A stretch of DNA of 64,000 nt from assembly GCA_023055355.1 (NCBI GenBank), contig JALJCS010000010.1, positions 20,289,001 to 20,353,000 on the forward strand, given 5' to 3'. Under the pieces are notes generated by a model. It worked only from the letters and a program-made list of their open reading frames with translations, searched no databases and was not told where the DNA came from. The position numbers and the translations under genes were made by a program. Of the stretch, positions 1 through 11,100 are shown piece after piece (position 1 is the stretch's first letter; every line of letters starts with the position of its first letter). This DNA is from Agelaius tricolor. Taxonomy: Eukaryota; Chordata; Aves; Passeriformes; Icteridae.

Positions 1-1610
1 GTTTTGGAAGGGCTGCCTGTGGCCCCCCACTGCACTGGATGATCCGTGGGGCAGCACGGGATGGGGGACAGCAGCACTGTCTTCCAAAGAGCACGGTGAT
101 GGGGTAGGGGGCAACCATAGCAGGTGCTGTGCAGCCCTTGGCACCCAGCCAGGGGTGAGTCAGAGCCCACCCGGATATAGCCAGCAGGAGCTTTTTCGGG
201 AAGTCCCGCTGTGCCGGGAATAGCTGTGGCACGCCCTTTGCTCACAGCGGCGGGGCTAGACGGAGGCCACACCCGGCCCTGCCACTCACTGCTGCTCTGA
301 CACCCCCGAGCCCGGCACGCCCTGCCCCTGCACACACACACACCTCGGGAACCATCCATCCTGAGCACCCACTGGGTACCCATCCGCTCTGGGCATCCAC
401 TGGCTCGGGAGCCAGGGCTCTAAATGTCCTCAGATGTCCCTCAGGCACAGCCTGGGAACCATTCAAGAGCACCTGGCCCTGAGCTGGGTTCTGGCAGCAG
501 GGGAGTGATGCAGGCAGGAGGAGCGTGGGGATGCTGCCTGGCACACAAGTCCCTTTGACACACGTATCCCAGCTCTGGGCTGGAGTGCTGGGTGCTCCCA
601 GCCTGCTCCCAGACGGGTTCCAGCCTGGCCTGGGAGGCCTGGCCCTGTGTTGTGTGTGGTTGACATGGAGACCCTCCAGCTGTCTGTTTGCAGGGTGCCA
701 GGCAGTGGGAGAGCTCGTTCCCATTTGGTGGTGGGGAGAGGCAGGTGTTTGGGGCTAGGAGCATAAATCCAGAGCTGTCAGGAGCTCTCAGCATGACAGG
801 TCACAGGGTCAGGGGCAACAGGACCACCAGTTTCCAGTGCTCGGAACACGGACAGCGTCTCCAACTAACAGGGTGCCCACATGGGTGACTCAGGAGCTGG
901 GAATCCAGCTGGCACCCAACACCTGGGCCCCATGCAGCACTCACAGGCTGCCACGTCCATCTCCCAAGGCCACATACCCATTGCTAGGAAGAAAGGATGC
1001 AGGAAGACTGATTGAAACCCAAAACGTTGCTGCTGCATCCAGCCCATTAAGGGAACCCAGACAAGGACGGGAGGCACCCTAATCCATGCAAGGCCAAGGG
1101 GTCCTATCCCTTGGGGTCCTTTCCTAGGAATGCCCCTGGGGCTGACAGGCAGCTTGGGTGCTGCCCTTCCACCGTGCCGACGCTCAGAACCCACTGCATT
1201 GCTGTCACTCAGAGACTTTTGTCTCCAACATGGCACCACGGATTTGTGCCTTGTTTCCTGTGGGGGCCAGGCAGTGCCAAGGCAGGGGAGCAACAACGAT
1301 GGGGGGCTGCAGCTTGGCCTGGACCCACCCCACTCCAAATATACCTAGCCTTGGAGAAGCGAGTGTGTTTTCCTGTGCACCTGCACCCCTCTGCAGGCAG
1401 GCCAAGCCCCATTCTGGGGCAGTCCCTGCTCCCCCAGTTAGCCCTAGAACTGTGGCACACCAGGGCAGGATGGGTGACCATCGTTGTGGAGCCTGTCCCT
1501 GCCCCTTGCTTCCCACCCCCGCCCCTCCTGGCTGTGTCCCTCTTCCACCCACCCTTAATTCAGCTGTACCCCAGCCTTGTCAGGCTCTGTGTTTGCCTGG
1601 CCTGGACCAG
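1..1610. other. Upstream intergenic DNA, no gene seen
   Basis: GC-rich unique-looking sequence left of DNPEP. I find no exon with splice sites and no recognisable protein in any frame; the open frames here are short and lack family resemblance. A short CA run lies at about 330-343. In mammals the next gene on this side would be DES, but no intermediate-filament coding sequence is visible, so the window probably ends within the intergenic space. Confidence 0.5.
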
Positions 1611-1611
1611 G

Positions 1612-2190
1612 GTGCAGGGTGAGGGGTGCGTGGTGTGGATTGCACGGTGCGGGGTGAGAGTGCAATGTGCATGGCAGGGGGTGTAGTGTGGGAGGTGCAG
1701 GGTGTGGATCCTGGGGTCGCAGGGTGCACATTGCCGATTGTGGGGTGTGGATTGTGGGGTGCAGGGGATGAATGCGGGGTTCAGGGTGTGGATTGTGGGG
1801 TGCAGGGCCGGGTGCAGATTGCGGGGTTCAGGGTGCAGATTGCAGGATGCAGAGTGTGGATTGCAGGGTACAGAGTGTGGGTTGTGGGATTCAAGGTGTG
1901 GATTGCAGGGTACAGAGTGTGGATTGCGGGGTGCAGGGTATGGATTGCGGGGTGCAGGGTGCGGATTGCGGGGTGCAGGGCGCGGATTTCGGGGTGCAGG
2001 GTGCAGATTGCGAGGTGCAGGGTGCTGATTGCAGGGTGCAGGGCCGGGTGCAGATTGCGAGGTGCAGGGTGCAGATTGCAGGGTGTGGATTGCGAGGTGC
2101 AGGGCCGGGTTCAGGGTGTGGATTGCGAGGTGCACGGCCGGGTGCAGGGTGCGCATTGCAGGGTGTGGATTGCGGGGTGCAGAGTTCGGA
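1612..2190. repeat. 21-bp minisatellite
   Basis: Degenerate tandem array whose clearest unit is 21 bp (core GGGGTGCAGGGTGCGGATTGC read in two parts: GGGGTGCAGGG then TGCGGATTGC), with some longer units that carry an extra GCCGGGT block. Because 21 is divisible by three, the array lacks stops in several frames on both strands and produces long spurious open frames rich in CR, GC, HPAP or RNPH-type repeats. It stops just short of the DNPEP first exon. Confidence 0.85.
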
Positions 2191-2220
2191 GTCCGGGTGC
2201 AGGCCGCGCGTTCCTCCAGG

Positions 2221-2235
2221 CCAGCAGGGGGCGCT
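2221..2235 (+). promoter_or_regulatory. CTCF-type core motif at DNPEP promoter
   Basis: The 15 bases CCAGCAGGGGGCGCT fit the classical CTCF core CCASYAGRKGGCRSY at every position. The site lies 30 bp before the DNPEP start codon and just after the minisatellite. Motif match is seen directly; occupancy is inference. Confidence 0.6.
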
Positions 2236-2264
2236 GTTCGGGCCGGCGCGGGGCGGTGGCGGCC

Positions 2265-5200
2265 ATGCAGGTAGCGGGCGGGCGGCGGGCGCGGGACGGG
2301 GTCGGGTCGGTGCTGCCCGGGACGGGGTCCCCGGTCCCGCGGGGGTCCCGGCCCGGGGCGGGGTTTTGCCGGCAATGTGCGGTGACGGCGGTGCCCACAG
2401 GCGGCGGCGCAGGGCTCGAAGGCGGCGGCGCAGGAACTGGTGAAGTTCGTGAACCGCAGTCCGTCGCCGTACCACGGTGAGCGCCCGCCCGCTCCCCTCC
2501 CCGGCTCTGTTCCTCTTCCCGCGGGCGGCCCTGACGGCTCTTTTCCCCTCAGTGGTGGCCGAATGCCGCAGCCGGCTACTGCAGGCTGGCTTCCAGGAGC
2601 TGAAGGAGACGGAGCACTGGGACGTGCGGCCGGCGCAGAAGGTGGGCCCGGCTGGGACGGGGCAGCGGGAGCCGGGGTGGACGGGGCATCTCACCTCTTC
2701 CCCTCTGCCTGCAGTACTTCATCACCAGGAACTACTCCACCCTCATCGCCTTCGCCGTCGGCGGCCAGTTCCAGCCCGGGAATGGGTTCAGCCTGCTAGG
2801 AGCCCACACCGATAGCCCCTGCCTCAGGGTAAGGTCGCCCAGCTGGGTGCTGAGTCTTTCTCTGGGGTTCTCCAGTTTCATGCCACAAGCAAAAACTGTC
2901 CTGACTACCCCTGTGCCCTGCAGCATCATTGTTGGCTCCCTACACCTCCCAAATGTATCACCCAGAGCAGCCCTTGCATTGCTCTGCCTGCTGCTATCTC
3001 CTCTGTGTCCCAGGTCCTGCAAAGCCCCTCACAGCACCCTGTGCTGGCAGCATCAGCAGTGAGGCTCTGGGCATGAGCTGCCCAGTTCCCACCAACTGCC
3101 CATTCCCCAGCGCTTCATGGTGCCAGCAGTGACACCTCTGCTGTTGCCCAGGTGAAGCGTCGCTCTAAGAGGGGACAGGTGGGCATAGTGCAAGTCGGAG
3201 TGGAGACCTATGGAGGGGGCATCTGGAACACCTGGTTCGACCGTGACCTCACCGTGGCCGGGAGGGTGATCATAAAGGTGAGTCTGATTTAGGGCATGCA
3301 TGGTTAGATAGCTGTGTGTCTCTGGCACTGGGTACACACAGTGGGACCTGCTGCAGCCTCTCAGCTCTGCAGGCCTGGCCCCAGAAGGCCTCCTTGTGTT
3401 TCAGGACCCAGCCACGGGGCGCCTGGAGCAGCGCCTGGTACGTGTGGAGCGGCCCGTCCTCCGCATTCCTCACCTGGCCATCCATCTGCAGCGCAGCATC
3501 AATGAGAACTTCGGACCCAACACCGAGCACCACCTGTAAGGCCTGGCTCAGCCCCGACTCTTGGCCAGCCCTTGGGAGGGCTGGGACCCAGCTAGAGCAA
3601 AGCCCCGCCTTAGCTGTCCCTTTGGCAGCCACTCATTGCAGTGGGGAGATCTGCAGTGGCTTTTAGCCCCATAGAGTACTTCCAGGAGATGCTTCCAAGC
3701 ATTTGGGAAAGCACACTGGAGTGTCCTGAGGTGGCACAACAGATTCATGTTTAAAATGTGCATTCTTCTTCCATTTGGCATATCAGTCATTAACTGGAGG
3801 AGGAAGGCAAACACACCAGGAGGGGTTGGCAATGTGTGACCCAAGCAGGTGAGGTGAGCAAAGCTCTGGGAGCTAATGTTGCTGACCCCCCCCAGGGTTC
3901 CAATTCTGGCCACTGCAGTGCAGGAGGAGCTGGAAAAGGAGGTGCTTATGGAGTCCACACCTTGCAGTGCTGCGGCCCAGGTGAGCTGTGTGCCAAGGAT
4001 CAGCTGGGACACTTGCAAGGACCTCATACTTGTCACCTTTGATTCTGAGTCCTCAGGGATCTGCTCCCACGTTCCCCTTCTCCCTGTGGACTGCTGGTAA
4101 CCTTCCACTCTGCCTCACAGCTGTGTACACGGCACATCTGTTCAGCCGTCTCTCTCTTCTCACCCTTGCTTGCAGCCAGTGTGGAAGGGTACATGTCCCT
4201 GAGGAGGCAGGGCAGGGAGGGGGGCTAGCACGGGGCATAGAGCTGTGCTGGGTGAGGTGGGGGCTTGAACATGGGAAATGTCAGTAGGAGAGAGGACTCT
4301 GCCAATATAAGCAGGGTCAGGGACAGCTTTGCAAAGGGAAACCAGGAGTTTCTCCTGCCATCCACTGCCTGCCCTGCCCACAGCTCTGCTTTCTTCCCAG
4401 GCAGAGCGGCACAGTCCTGTTCTGCTTTCCCTGATCTGCCCCCAGCTGGGGGTGAAACCAGAGCAGATTGTGGAGATGGAATTATGCCTGGCAGATACAC
4501 AGCCAGCGGTGAGTAAGGGCAGAAACCTCCCTCTGTCTGCACACAGCCTACAATCTGGCACTACACAGATGTTACCCCAGGCAAAGGTGCATGTCCTTTG
4601 CCTGGGGTGTGCCAGGGCTGGGAGCTCAATGGAACTAGAGGGAGCTGCTCCTGAGGGGCAGAGATAAGGGTACTGGAATGGGAACCCAGTGGCAGGTACT
4701 TTTTGGTGACCCAGAGCTTGTGCCCTACTCCTCTTGGCTCTCTGCAGACGCTGGGTGGTGCCTTCGATGAGTTCATCTTCTCCCCACGTCTGGACAACCT
4801 GCACAGCTGCTACTGCGCCTTGCAGGTGAGAGGGGAAACAACCTGGAGACTGCAGCATGGCCCCCGTGCACCCCAGCTCAGCTTTGGGCTGGCCAAAGGC
4901 TCTGCAGGGAGTTGTGTTCTCATGGAATGGGTCTAGACAGTTGGAGGAGCTGGGGTTGGATGCCCCCTTTGCTGGGTGTGGGGGATTCCCAGCAGCTCAC
5001 AGGGGTGACTCCTGCTGTCGCTGGGCAATGTGTGTGCCCACAGCTCCCTTCCTCCATGCTTTGGGCTCTCCTGGGGGATTTCCTGATGGCTCAGTCATGA
5101 GATTGCCCAGATGGAGTGGTACTCATGCTGGTGTCCATTCCTCCCTAATCCTGCAGGCCTTGATTGACTCATGTGCAGCACCCTCATCCCTCTCCGAGGA

Positions 5201-7273
5201 GCCCAATGTGCGTCTCATCGCGCTCTATGACAACGAGGAGGTGAGCGAGGGCCACAGCCATGGGGTGGCTGGCACCAGAAGGTGCTCCATGTTCTCTGCT
5301 CTTCCCCAGCCATGCCTAGCATTGGAGAGAGCATCCTAGCAGGAGAGAGATCCCACAGCCCAGTGGAGGAAACAGGGATTTGCTTACAGCCACGTGGAGC
5401 ATGGCCCAGGCAGGGGTGGGAAGCACTGGTGTGGCAGGAAGCTGCTTGGCTGGCCTTAGGGAGCAGCCTGTCACTCCTCTGGCCCCTGTGGTGCTGCAGG
5501 CTTGTGCTGATGGTGATCCTTGGCAGGTAGGGTCAGAGAGTGCACAGGGTGCAGAGTCCTTGCTAACGGAGCTGGTGCTGCGCCGGATCTCTGCGTCGCC
5601 GCACAACCTGACAGCCTTCGAGGAGGCAGTGGCCAAGTCTTACATGATCAGTGCTGATATGGCCCATGCTGTGCACCCCAATTATGTGTGAGTAGTCTGA
5701 GACGTGCCACAGGCCTGACAGCCTGCCCTGCCACCTGTGGGATGTATCCCCGTCACTCCCCAGGTGGTACAGACAGGACAGTCCTTGTTGCAGCAGGGTA
5801 TGAGTAAGAGTGTGAAACACTTCTCTTTTGCAGGGACAAGCATGAGGAGAATCATCGTCCAGCCTTCCACAAGGTGAGGGCAGCCCTCTGTTTGGGTCTA
5901 GGATGGTTGCTGTTTGTCTGTCCTGCAGCACTGCAACCCAGCATTCAAATGGAAAATGTTTATCCTGCAATGGGATTTGACTATGCCACATGTCTGATGT
6001 TAATCACTTGGGATCCCAGTCTTGTCCATAGAGCTCCTCCCTGCTCTGAGCTGGGGCTGTCCCCATGGAAACACTGTCCCCATCCCCATGGGCTCAGCCA
6101 GGAAAGGGATGATATGTTGGGCATTGCCTGGACATGGGTGTTTCCAGGGCCACTGACTGTTCCTGGGTCCCATCATGGGCCTGTGGTGCCTTCCTTTGTG
6201 CAGGGCCCTGTCATCAAAGTGAACAGCAACCAGCGCTACGCCTCCACGGCTGTCACTGAAGCTGTAATCCGGGACATTGCTGCCCGCGTGGGTGTCCCTC
6301 TGCAGGTGAGCAGGACTGGGTGAGCCCTCCTTGAACATCAGGAGTTTGGGCTGCAGCCCTGCCCCGGGTTCATCAGAGGGGGCCTGTGCCAAAGCTCCAC
6401 CTGTTACTATGTCTGACCCCACTGGGGTCTCTGTGCTGCCTGTTGCTGTGGGGCTCCAGCCCCAGGACTGCCTCAGGGAGCAGGCTGGTGAGCAGCATGG
6501 AGCCTGGCCTGAGTGTGTCCTATCTCTGGAGCGTTCTTTGAACCCTGGCATGGGTCGGTGCTGCTTCCCTGCCCCAGGTCACCTCCCTTCAGGGCTGAGG
6601 GCCCGTGTGGGAGGCCATGGGGTAGCATGTGGAGCTGCTGAGGTCTTGTCCCCACGCAGGAGTTCATGGTGCGCAACGACACACCCTGCGGCACCACCAT
6701 CGGCCCCATCCTGGCCTCCCGCCTGGGGCTGCGTGTGCTGGACATTGGCTGCCCGCAGCTGGCCATGCATTCCATCCGGGAGATGTGCTGCACTTCAGGG
6801 GTGCTTCAGAGCATCACCCTCTTCAAGGTGAGCCCTGTGGCCCCCATCCTGTGCTAAAGCTCACTCCTTGCTCCTCTTCATCTCCCACATCTCAATGTCC
6901 CCAACCAATCCCTGCTTTGGGGCTGAACCCAGCCATCCCACAGAACTCTCCAGCTCTCTGGAGCAGCTCAGGTACTGGCTGCTTCCGGAGGTGCCCCCTC
7001 TCATCCCAGCCTTCCCCAGTGACTGCCATCCCTAAGTAGTTCCTATGGCAACCAGTGCTAGCCTTGAGTCAGCGATGGGTTACTATGGCGACGTGGTCCT
7101 GCTCTCTGCAAGTAGCTGCCTACTATGACGCTGTGACGGGGAGCTGCTGCCTGCCCCCACTGCCTGTCCCCTCACCCCGCACCGCCTTGCTCGGCCCACC
7201 CTGACAGCCTCTCTTCTTCCAGGGCTTCTTCGAGCTCCTGCCGACGGTCAGCAGCAGCCTGGTGGTCGACTGA
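2265..7273 (+). CDS. DNPEP: Aspartyl aminopeptidase
   Basis: Cytosolic M18 zinc metallopeptidase that removes N-terminal Asp or Glu. Coding exons: 2265-2270, 2401-2476, 2553-2641, 2715-2828, 3152-3277, 3405-3535, 3896-3980, 4401-4508, 4748-4825, 5157-5240, 5527-5687, 5834-5873, 6204-6305, 6660-6827, 7223-7273. They join in phase to 472 residues; the human protein is about 475. The first exon holds only Met-Gln, as in the human N-terminus, which decides the start. Metal and catalytic residues are all present: His88 and Asp90 in GAHTDSP, Asp261 in LDNLHSC, Glu298-Glu299 in DNEEVGSES, Asp343 in [10 protein letters not shown] and His437 in QLAMHSIRE. The segment after residue about 190 ([20 protein letters not shown]) is the most diverged part. 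Introns are GT-AG. Orthology is near certain from residue-level match along the whole length. Confidence 0.96.
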
Positions 7274-7316
7274 ACGCGGCGGGGAGGCAGTAGCAGTGGG
7301 GTTTAGTCCTGGGGCC

Positions 7317-7322
7317 ATTAAA
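7317..7322 (+). other. DNPEP: Poly(A) signal of DNPEP
   Basis: ATTAAA, the commonest variant signal, 44 bp after the DNPEP stop. The 3' UTR is therefore very short. Confidence 0.75.
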
Positions 7323-7559
7323 GCATTTCTGTCTCACCAGCGAGTGGTCCATGACTAGCTGGGGCTGACGTACGTGGCACCCCCTGGGGACTCCCATGGC
7401 TCCCACCTGTGCTCTCCTCTGGACCCATAAGCGAGGCCTATTCACCCATCTACAATCCCTTGTCGAGGGGTGCTGGAGGTCCCAGCTAAGGGGCCGAACA
7501 GGGCTCAGCTTTTCCTCAGGGAGAGCTGGTGGGAGGATGTCCGGTCTGGTGCAGCGCTG

Positions 7560-8135
7560 GGGCCGCCCCTTTCCCCAGGAACGAGCCTGCGGCCGTGTGC
7601 GCAGGGATCTGCTGGCGCCAGACCCGGAGCTGCTCGCCGGGGCTGGGACAGGGGGTCCGTGCCCGGGCCGGGAGCTGCCTTCTGCCCGCGGGCGGTGCCG
7701 CCGGGCGGGGTACGAGGGTGCGGCTCCGCGCTCGCCGCTCATTGGGCGGCTCTCAGGGGCGTGTCCCAGGCGGGAGCCAGTGCGGCCGCAGGGCAGGGAA
7801 GGGGCGGGGGCGCTCCTGGCGCTGTGGCACACCCCCGGGGGGGCGTGACTCGCCCCCGGGGACGCGGCGATTGGCGGGGCGCTCGGCCTCCTCTCCCCGG
7901 AGCGAGGCGTGATTGGCCCCGCCGGACAGCGCGGGGCGTGAGCGCGGCGCTGAGGGCAGCCGCGCGGGTCCCTGATTGGCCGCGGCGCGGGGGGGCGGGG
8001 CGCCGCGGCAGCGCGCAGCGCGCCATTGGCGGGGCGGTGGCGGCGGGCGGGGCGCGCGGCGCGGCGGGGCGCGGGTTGGCGGCGGCGGCGGGGGCGCGGC
8101 CGGCGGGTGCGCCATGGTGCGGCCGTGAGCGGAGC
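7560..8135 (+). promoter_or_regulatory. PTPRN: PTPRN CpG-island promoter with five ATTGG boxes
   Basis: Very GC- and CpG-rich, no clear TATA box. Five inverted CCAAT boxes (ATTGG) occur at 7741-7745, 7870-7874, 7912-7916, 7975-7979 and 8025-8029, several within GGCGGGG or GGCCCC context that also suits Sp1-type factors. Together with the short gap from DNPEP (813 bp from its stop-side poly(A) signal to the PTPRN start) this is the PTPRN promoter. The island continues into intron 1 to about 9300. Confidence 0.75.
8114..8128 (+). other. Tiny upstream ORF before PTPRN
   Basis: ATG GTG CGG CCG TGA (Met-Val-Arg-Pro-stop) in a GCCATGG context, ending 7 bases before the PTPRN start codon. If transcribed it could lower or regulate initiation at the main ATG. 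The transcription start is not known, so its presence in the mRNA is inferred. Confidence 0.5.
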
Positions 8136-11100
8136 ATGGGGCGGCGGCTCCTCCGGGCGCTCCTCTGCCTCCTCCTCCTGGCCGGCCGCGGGCAGCTGCG
8201 TGACGGCGCCGCCGCCGCCACCGCCGCACACGGTGAGACCGCGACCCCGGGCAGGGCGGCTTTGCCCCGGGCTGCGCGAGGGCCGGAAGGAGGTTCCCGG
8301 GGAGTGGCGGGGCACGGGACTCCGCGGCCGGTGCGGTCGCCGCCGCTGTAGGGTGCTGTCACGGCGTGCAGCGGCGAGTCCGGCCCCTGGCGGATAGCGG
8401 GACTGGGCGGCCCGGGACCGGCACCGCGGGTGCGCCACTGGCACCGGGGGCGCCCCTCTCCCGGGACTGCCGGGCCGGTGGTGGGTGTGCTAAACCCGGG
8501 ACACCCCGCCGGCTGTAGAGGTGCCGCCCCGCCGGGCCCGAGAGCCAGCAGCTACGGGACGGGAGCGGAACGGTGATTGCTCATGCCCGGGGCAAAGCCA
8601 GTGCCTGGGGCTGCCGCAGGGATGGGGAGCCCGGGCCAGCGACCCTGAGCGTAGCTTGCTCCGGCCCCATGCCGCCCTTTAGCCGCCGTCCGCCTGTAAG
8701 TGCGGCCGCCCGGGCCGGTGCATCCGCTCTTCTCCAGGTCGGTCCGTGTGGTCCGTGCTTGGAGCTCTCGGGAACCCGAGTGTCGCTGTCGACAGCAGGG
8801 CTGCAGCCCACCGGCACGGCACGGCACGGCCCCGGCTCCGCTGACTCACTACCGGGAGCCGGAGGCTGCTGCGCCCCTCGTCCTCCAGCGGCCCGGGAGT
8901 GCCGGGATGGATCCGGCTGGACCGCGAGGGCCCGCTGCCCCCGGGAGCAAGCAGGGAATAGTGCCGGCACGGCTGCGGCCGAGCCCTGTCCTGGCCGGGG
9001 GAGCCTCCCGGAGCTGGGGCCACCGCCCCTCCCGGCGGAGCGCGGCGTCTCGGCGGGAGAACGCTGCGCCGCTTCAGCACCGCGGACAGCGCCGGCCCTG
9101 CCGCCCGGCCCGGCCCCGCTGCCGCCGTTCCTGGGGTCTCTCCCGGCAGTGGGTCCTGTGCCCCGCACCGGCGGGGCCTCCGCCCCGGGGGACGCCGGCC
9201 CGGGGTGCCGGGGTTTCGAGGACCCTCATCCCCACTAGCCCCCTTCCTCCGCGGCGGGCTTGACGGGCCCCTCCCTCCCCTCCCCCCGGTTGTTTTCTCG
9301 TTCATTCCTTGCCATCCGGGGCTGAGTCATCGCCTGCTGCCGTCTCGCTGCTGACGGTCTTGGACCGAAACGGGGGGGGAGAGGAAGGGGGAAGCCGCCC
9401 CCTGCCCAAGTGCTGCCCGCCGAAGGGGGTGGAGAGGTACACACCCCACACCCCCAACAGCACTACATCCATGCTTTGGGGTCTGCCTTGCAGGGAGAGT
9501 GGATTCCGGTGTCACTGGGTTGCATCCCTTCCTCGTAGTACCACATGTAGGAGGGCAGCAGATGTGGTTTTGCAGGTCTCTGCTGCCTCAGTCTTACCTT
9601 CCTAACTGCCAGCACCCCAAAAAACTCCAGGCCTTCTCCACTCTCCAGAGCCAAGGGCATACTTTCTACACAGCCCCCATCTTGTCCCTGAGGGGCAGAA
9701 AAGACTGGCACCGAGCCTCTGCCATGGGCTACAAAGCTGTGTCCCCTCCCACCATCACCACATTGCATCCTTGTGCTGCTTTTCTGGAGCGTAGGGATCC
9801 CCCAAGCAGCTGGTGATGAGCAGATTCCATTGGAGTCCCCCTTGAATGCTGTGCTGACTGGTCTGTCTGTCTGTCCCAGGCTGCCTGTTTGACCGAAGGC
9901 TGTGCTCCCCACAGGAGGTGTGTGTGCAGGGTAAGTGACAAGCAGGAGTGCAGGGATCCCCTCTCCTTTCCCAAGTGTGTGTGAAGGGTACAGAGATGCC
10001 TTGCAGGGGAACCTAGGGTGCAGTGCAAGGAAGCACGGCAGGAGAAAGGTGGGGCTGTGCCTGGAGAGCCTCACATCGGGGTGTTTGTTCATCCACTCTC
10101 TTCCTTCTCTGGCAGATGGGCTATTTGGGCAATGCCAGGTGGGCTCCGTGCAGGACAGAGCCTACTTTCAGGTCACATCTCCCGTGCTCCAGCGCCTGCA
10201 GGATGTCTTGCGGCATCTCATGGCACAAGGTGAGCGGGAGAGCGTGGGGGAAGTCCCTGGGACCCTGCAGGGAGGGGATGTCAGGTAGAATTGCCTAGTG
10301 GCTCTAGAGCTGTCTGTGGTCCTGCTGGCCCAGGGTGGGCTGAGGAAGAGTGGGGTCAAACCCCGGCCATGGGACACGGGGTCAGAATATCAGGATGGCA
10401 TCCCATGCACTCACACCACGGTTCCCAGGCTGCCTTCATGTCTCACAGCCTCCTCCCATGGCAGGGCTCTCGTGGCAGGACGGCATCACCCAGTATGTGA
10501 TCTCTCAGGAGATGGAACGCATCCCCCGCCTGCGCCTGCCGCCCTCGCTGGAGCCGGGGGCCAGGGACAGGTAGGACAGCGCCGGCAGAGCTCAATGGAG
10601 CAGCGAGGGCTTTGTCCCCCAGATGGGGTTTAGGGGAGGGACGTCCCCCTTTACCCAGGTGAGTTACCCCAGCGCTGTTTGCCTTCGAGGTTCCTGCCTC
10701 TCCGCAGCGAGCCCCGGCGAGCCCCGCTGGCCCCGGACCCCGGCCTGCCAGCAGCTCAGCATTTGGAGCAGCCCCCAGCACTGCTGCTTTCCCCGCTGGT
10801 GCAGCGGTACCTGGAGCACGTCCTGCTGCCCTCCCCACCCCAGCTGGCCTACGAGGAGGCTCTGCTCAATCCCTACTCCTACCACAAGGTAAGATGGGGG
10901 TTGAGCGCCTTCTCCTGGGCAGAAAAGTAGAGATTGGCAGGGAGCTGCTGCACTCCCAGCACTTTTCTGCTGGTGCTGGGATACCTGCCTCCGCTGTGGG
11001 GTGACAGGGGACCTGTAGGGTTTGACATGTGTTTTGGTTGCAGTTCGGCTATCAGGATGGTGCTCACCAGCATCCCAGCGGCTCAGCCAGGCAGAGCTCT

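Noticed and set aside
1560..2694. Several long open frames on both strands with Cys-Arg or Pro-His repeats
   Set aside because: They come from the 21-bp minisatellite, whose length is a multiple of three; no splice logic or family match.
7248..8444. 398-codon minus-strand open frame, Pro/Arg/Ala-rich
   Set aside because: Low-stop frame from the GC-rich PTPRN promoter, antisense to promoter and exon 1; composition is what CpG islands give.
10671..10707. Earlier acceptor for PTPRN exon 5 (CCCCAG at about 10670)
   Set aside because: Using it adds 37 bases and breaks the frame; the CCGCAG acceptor at 10707 keeps it.
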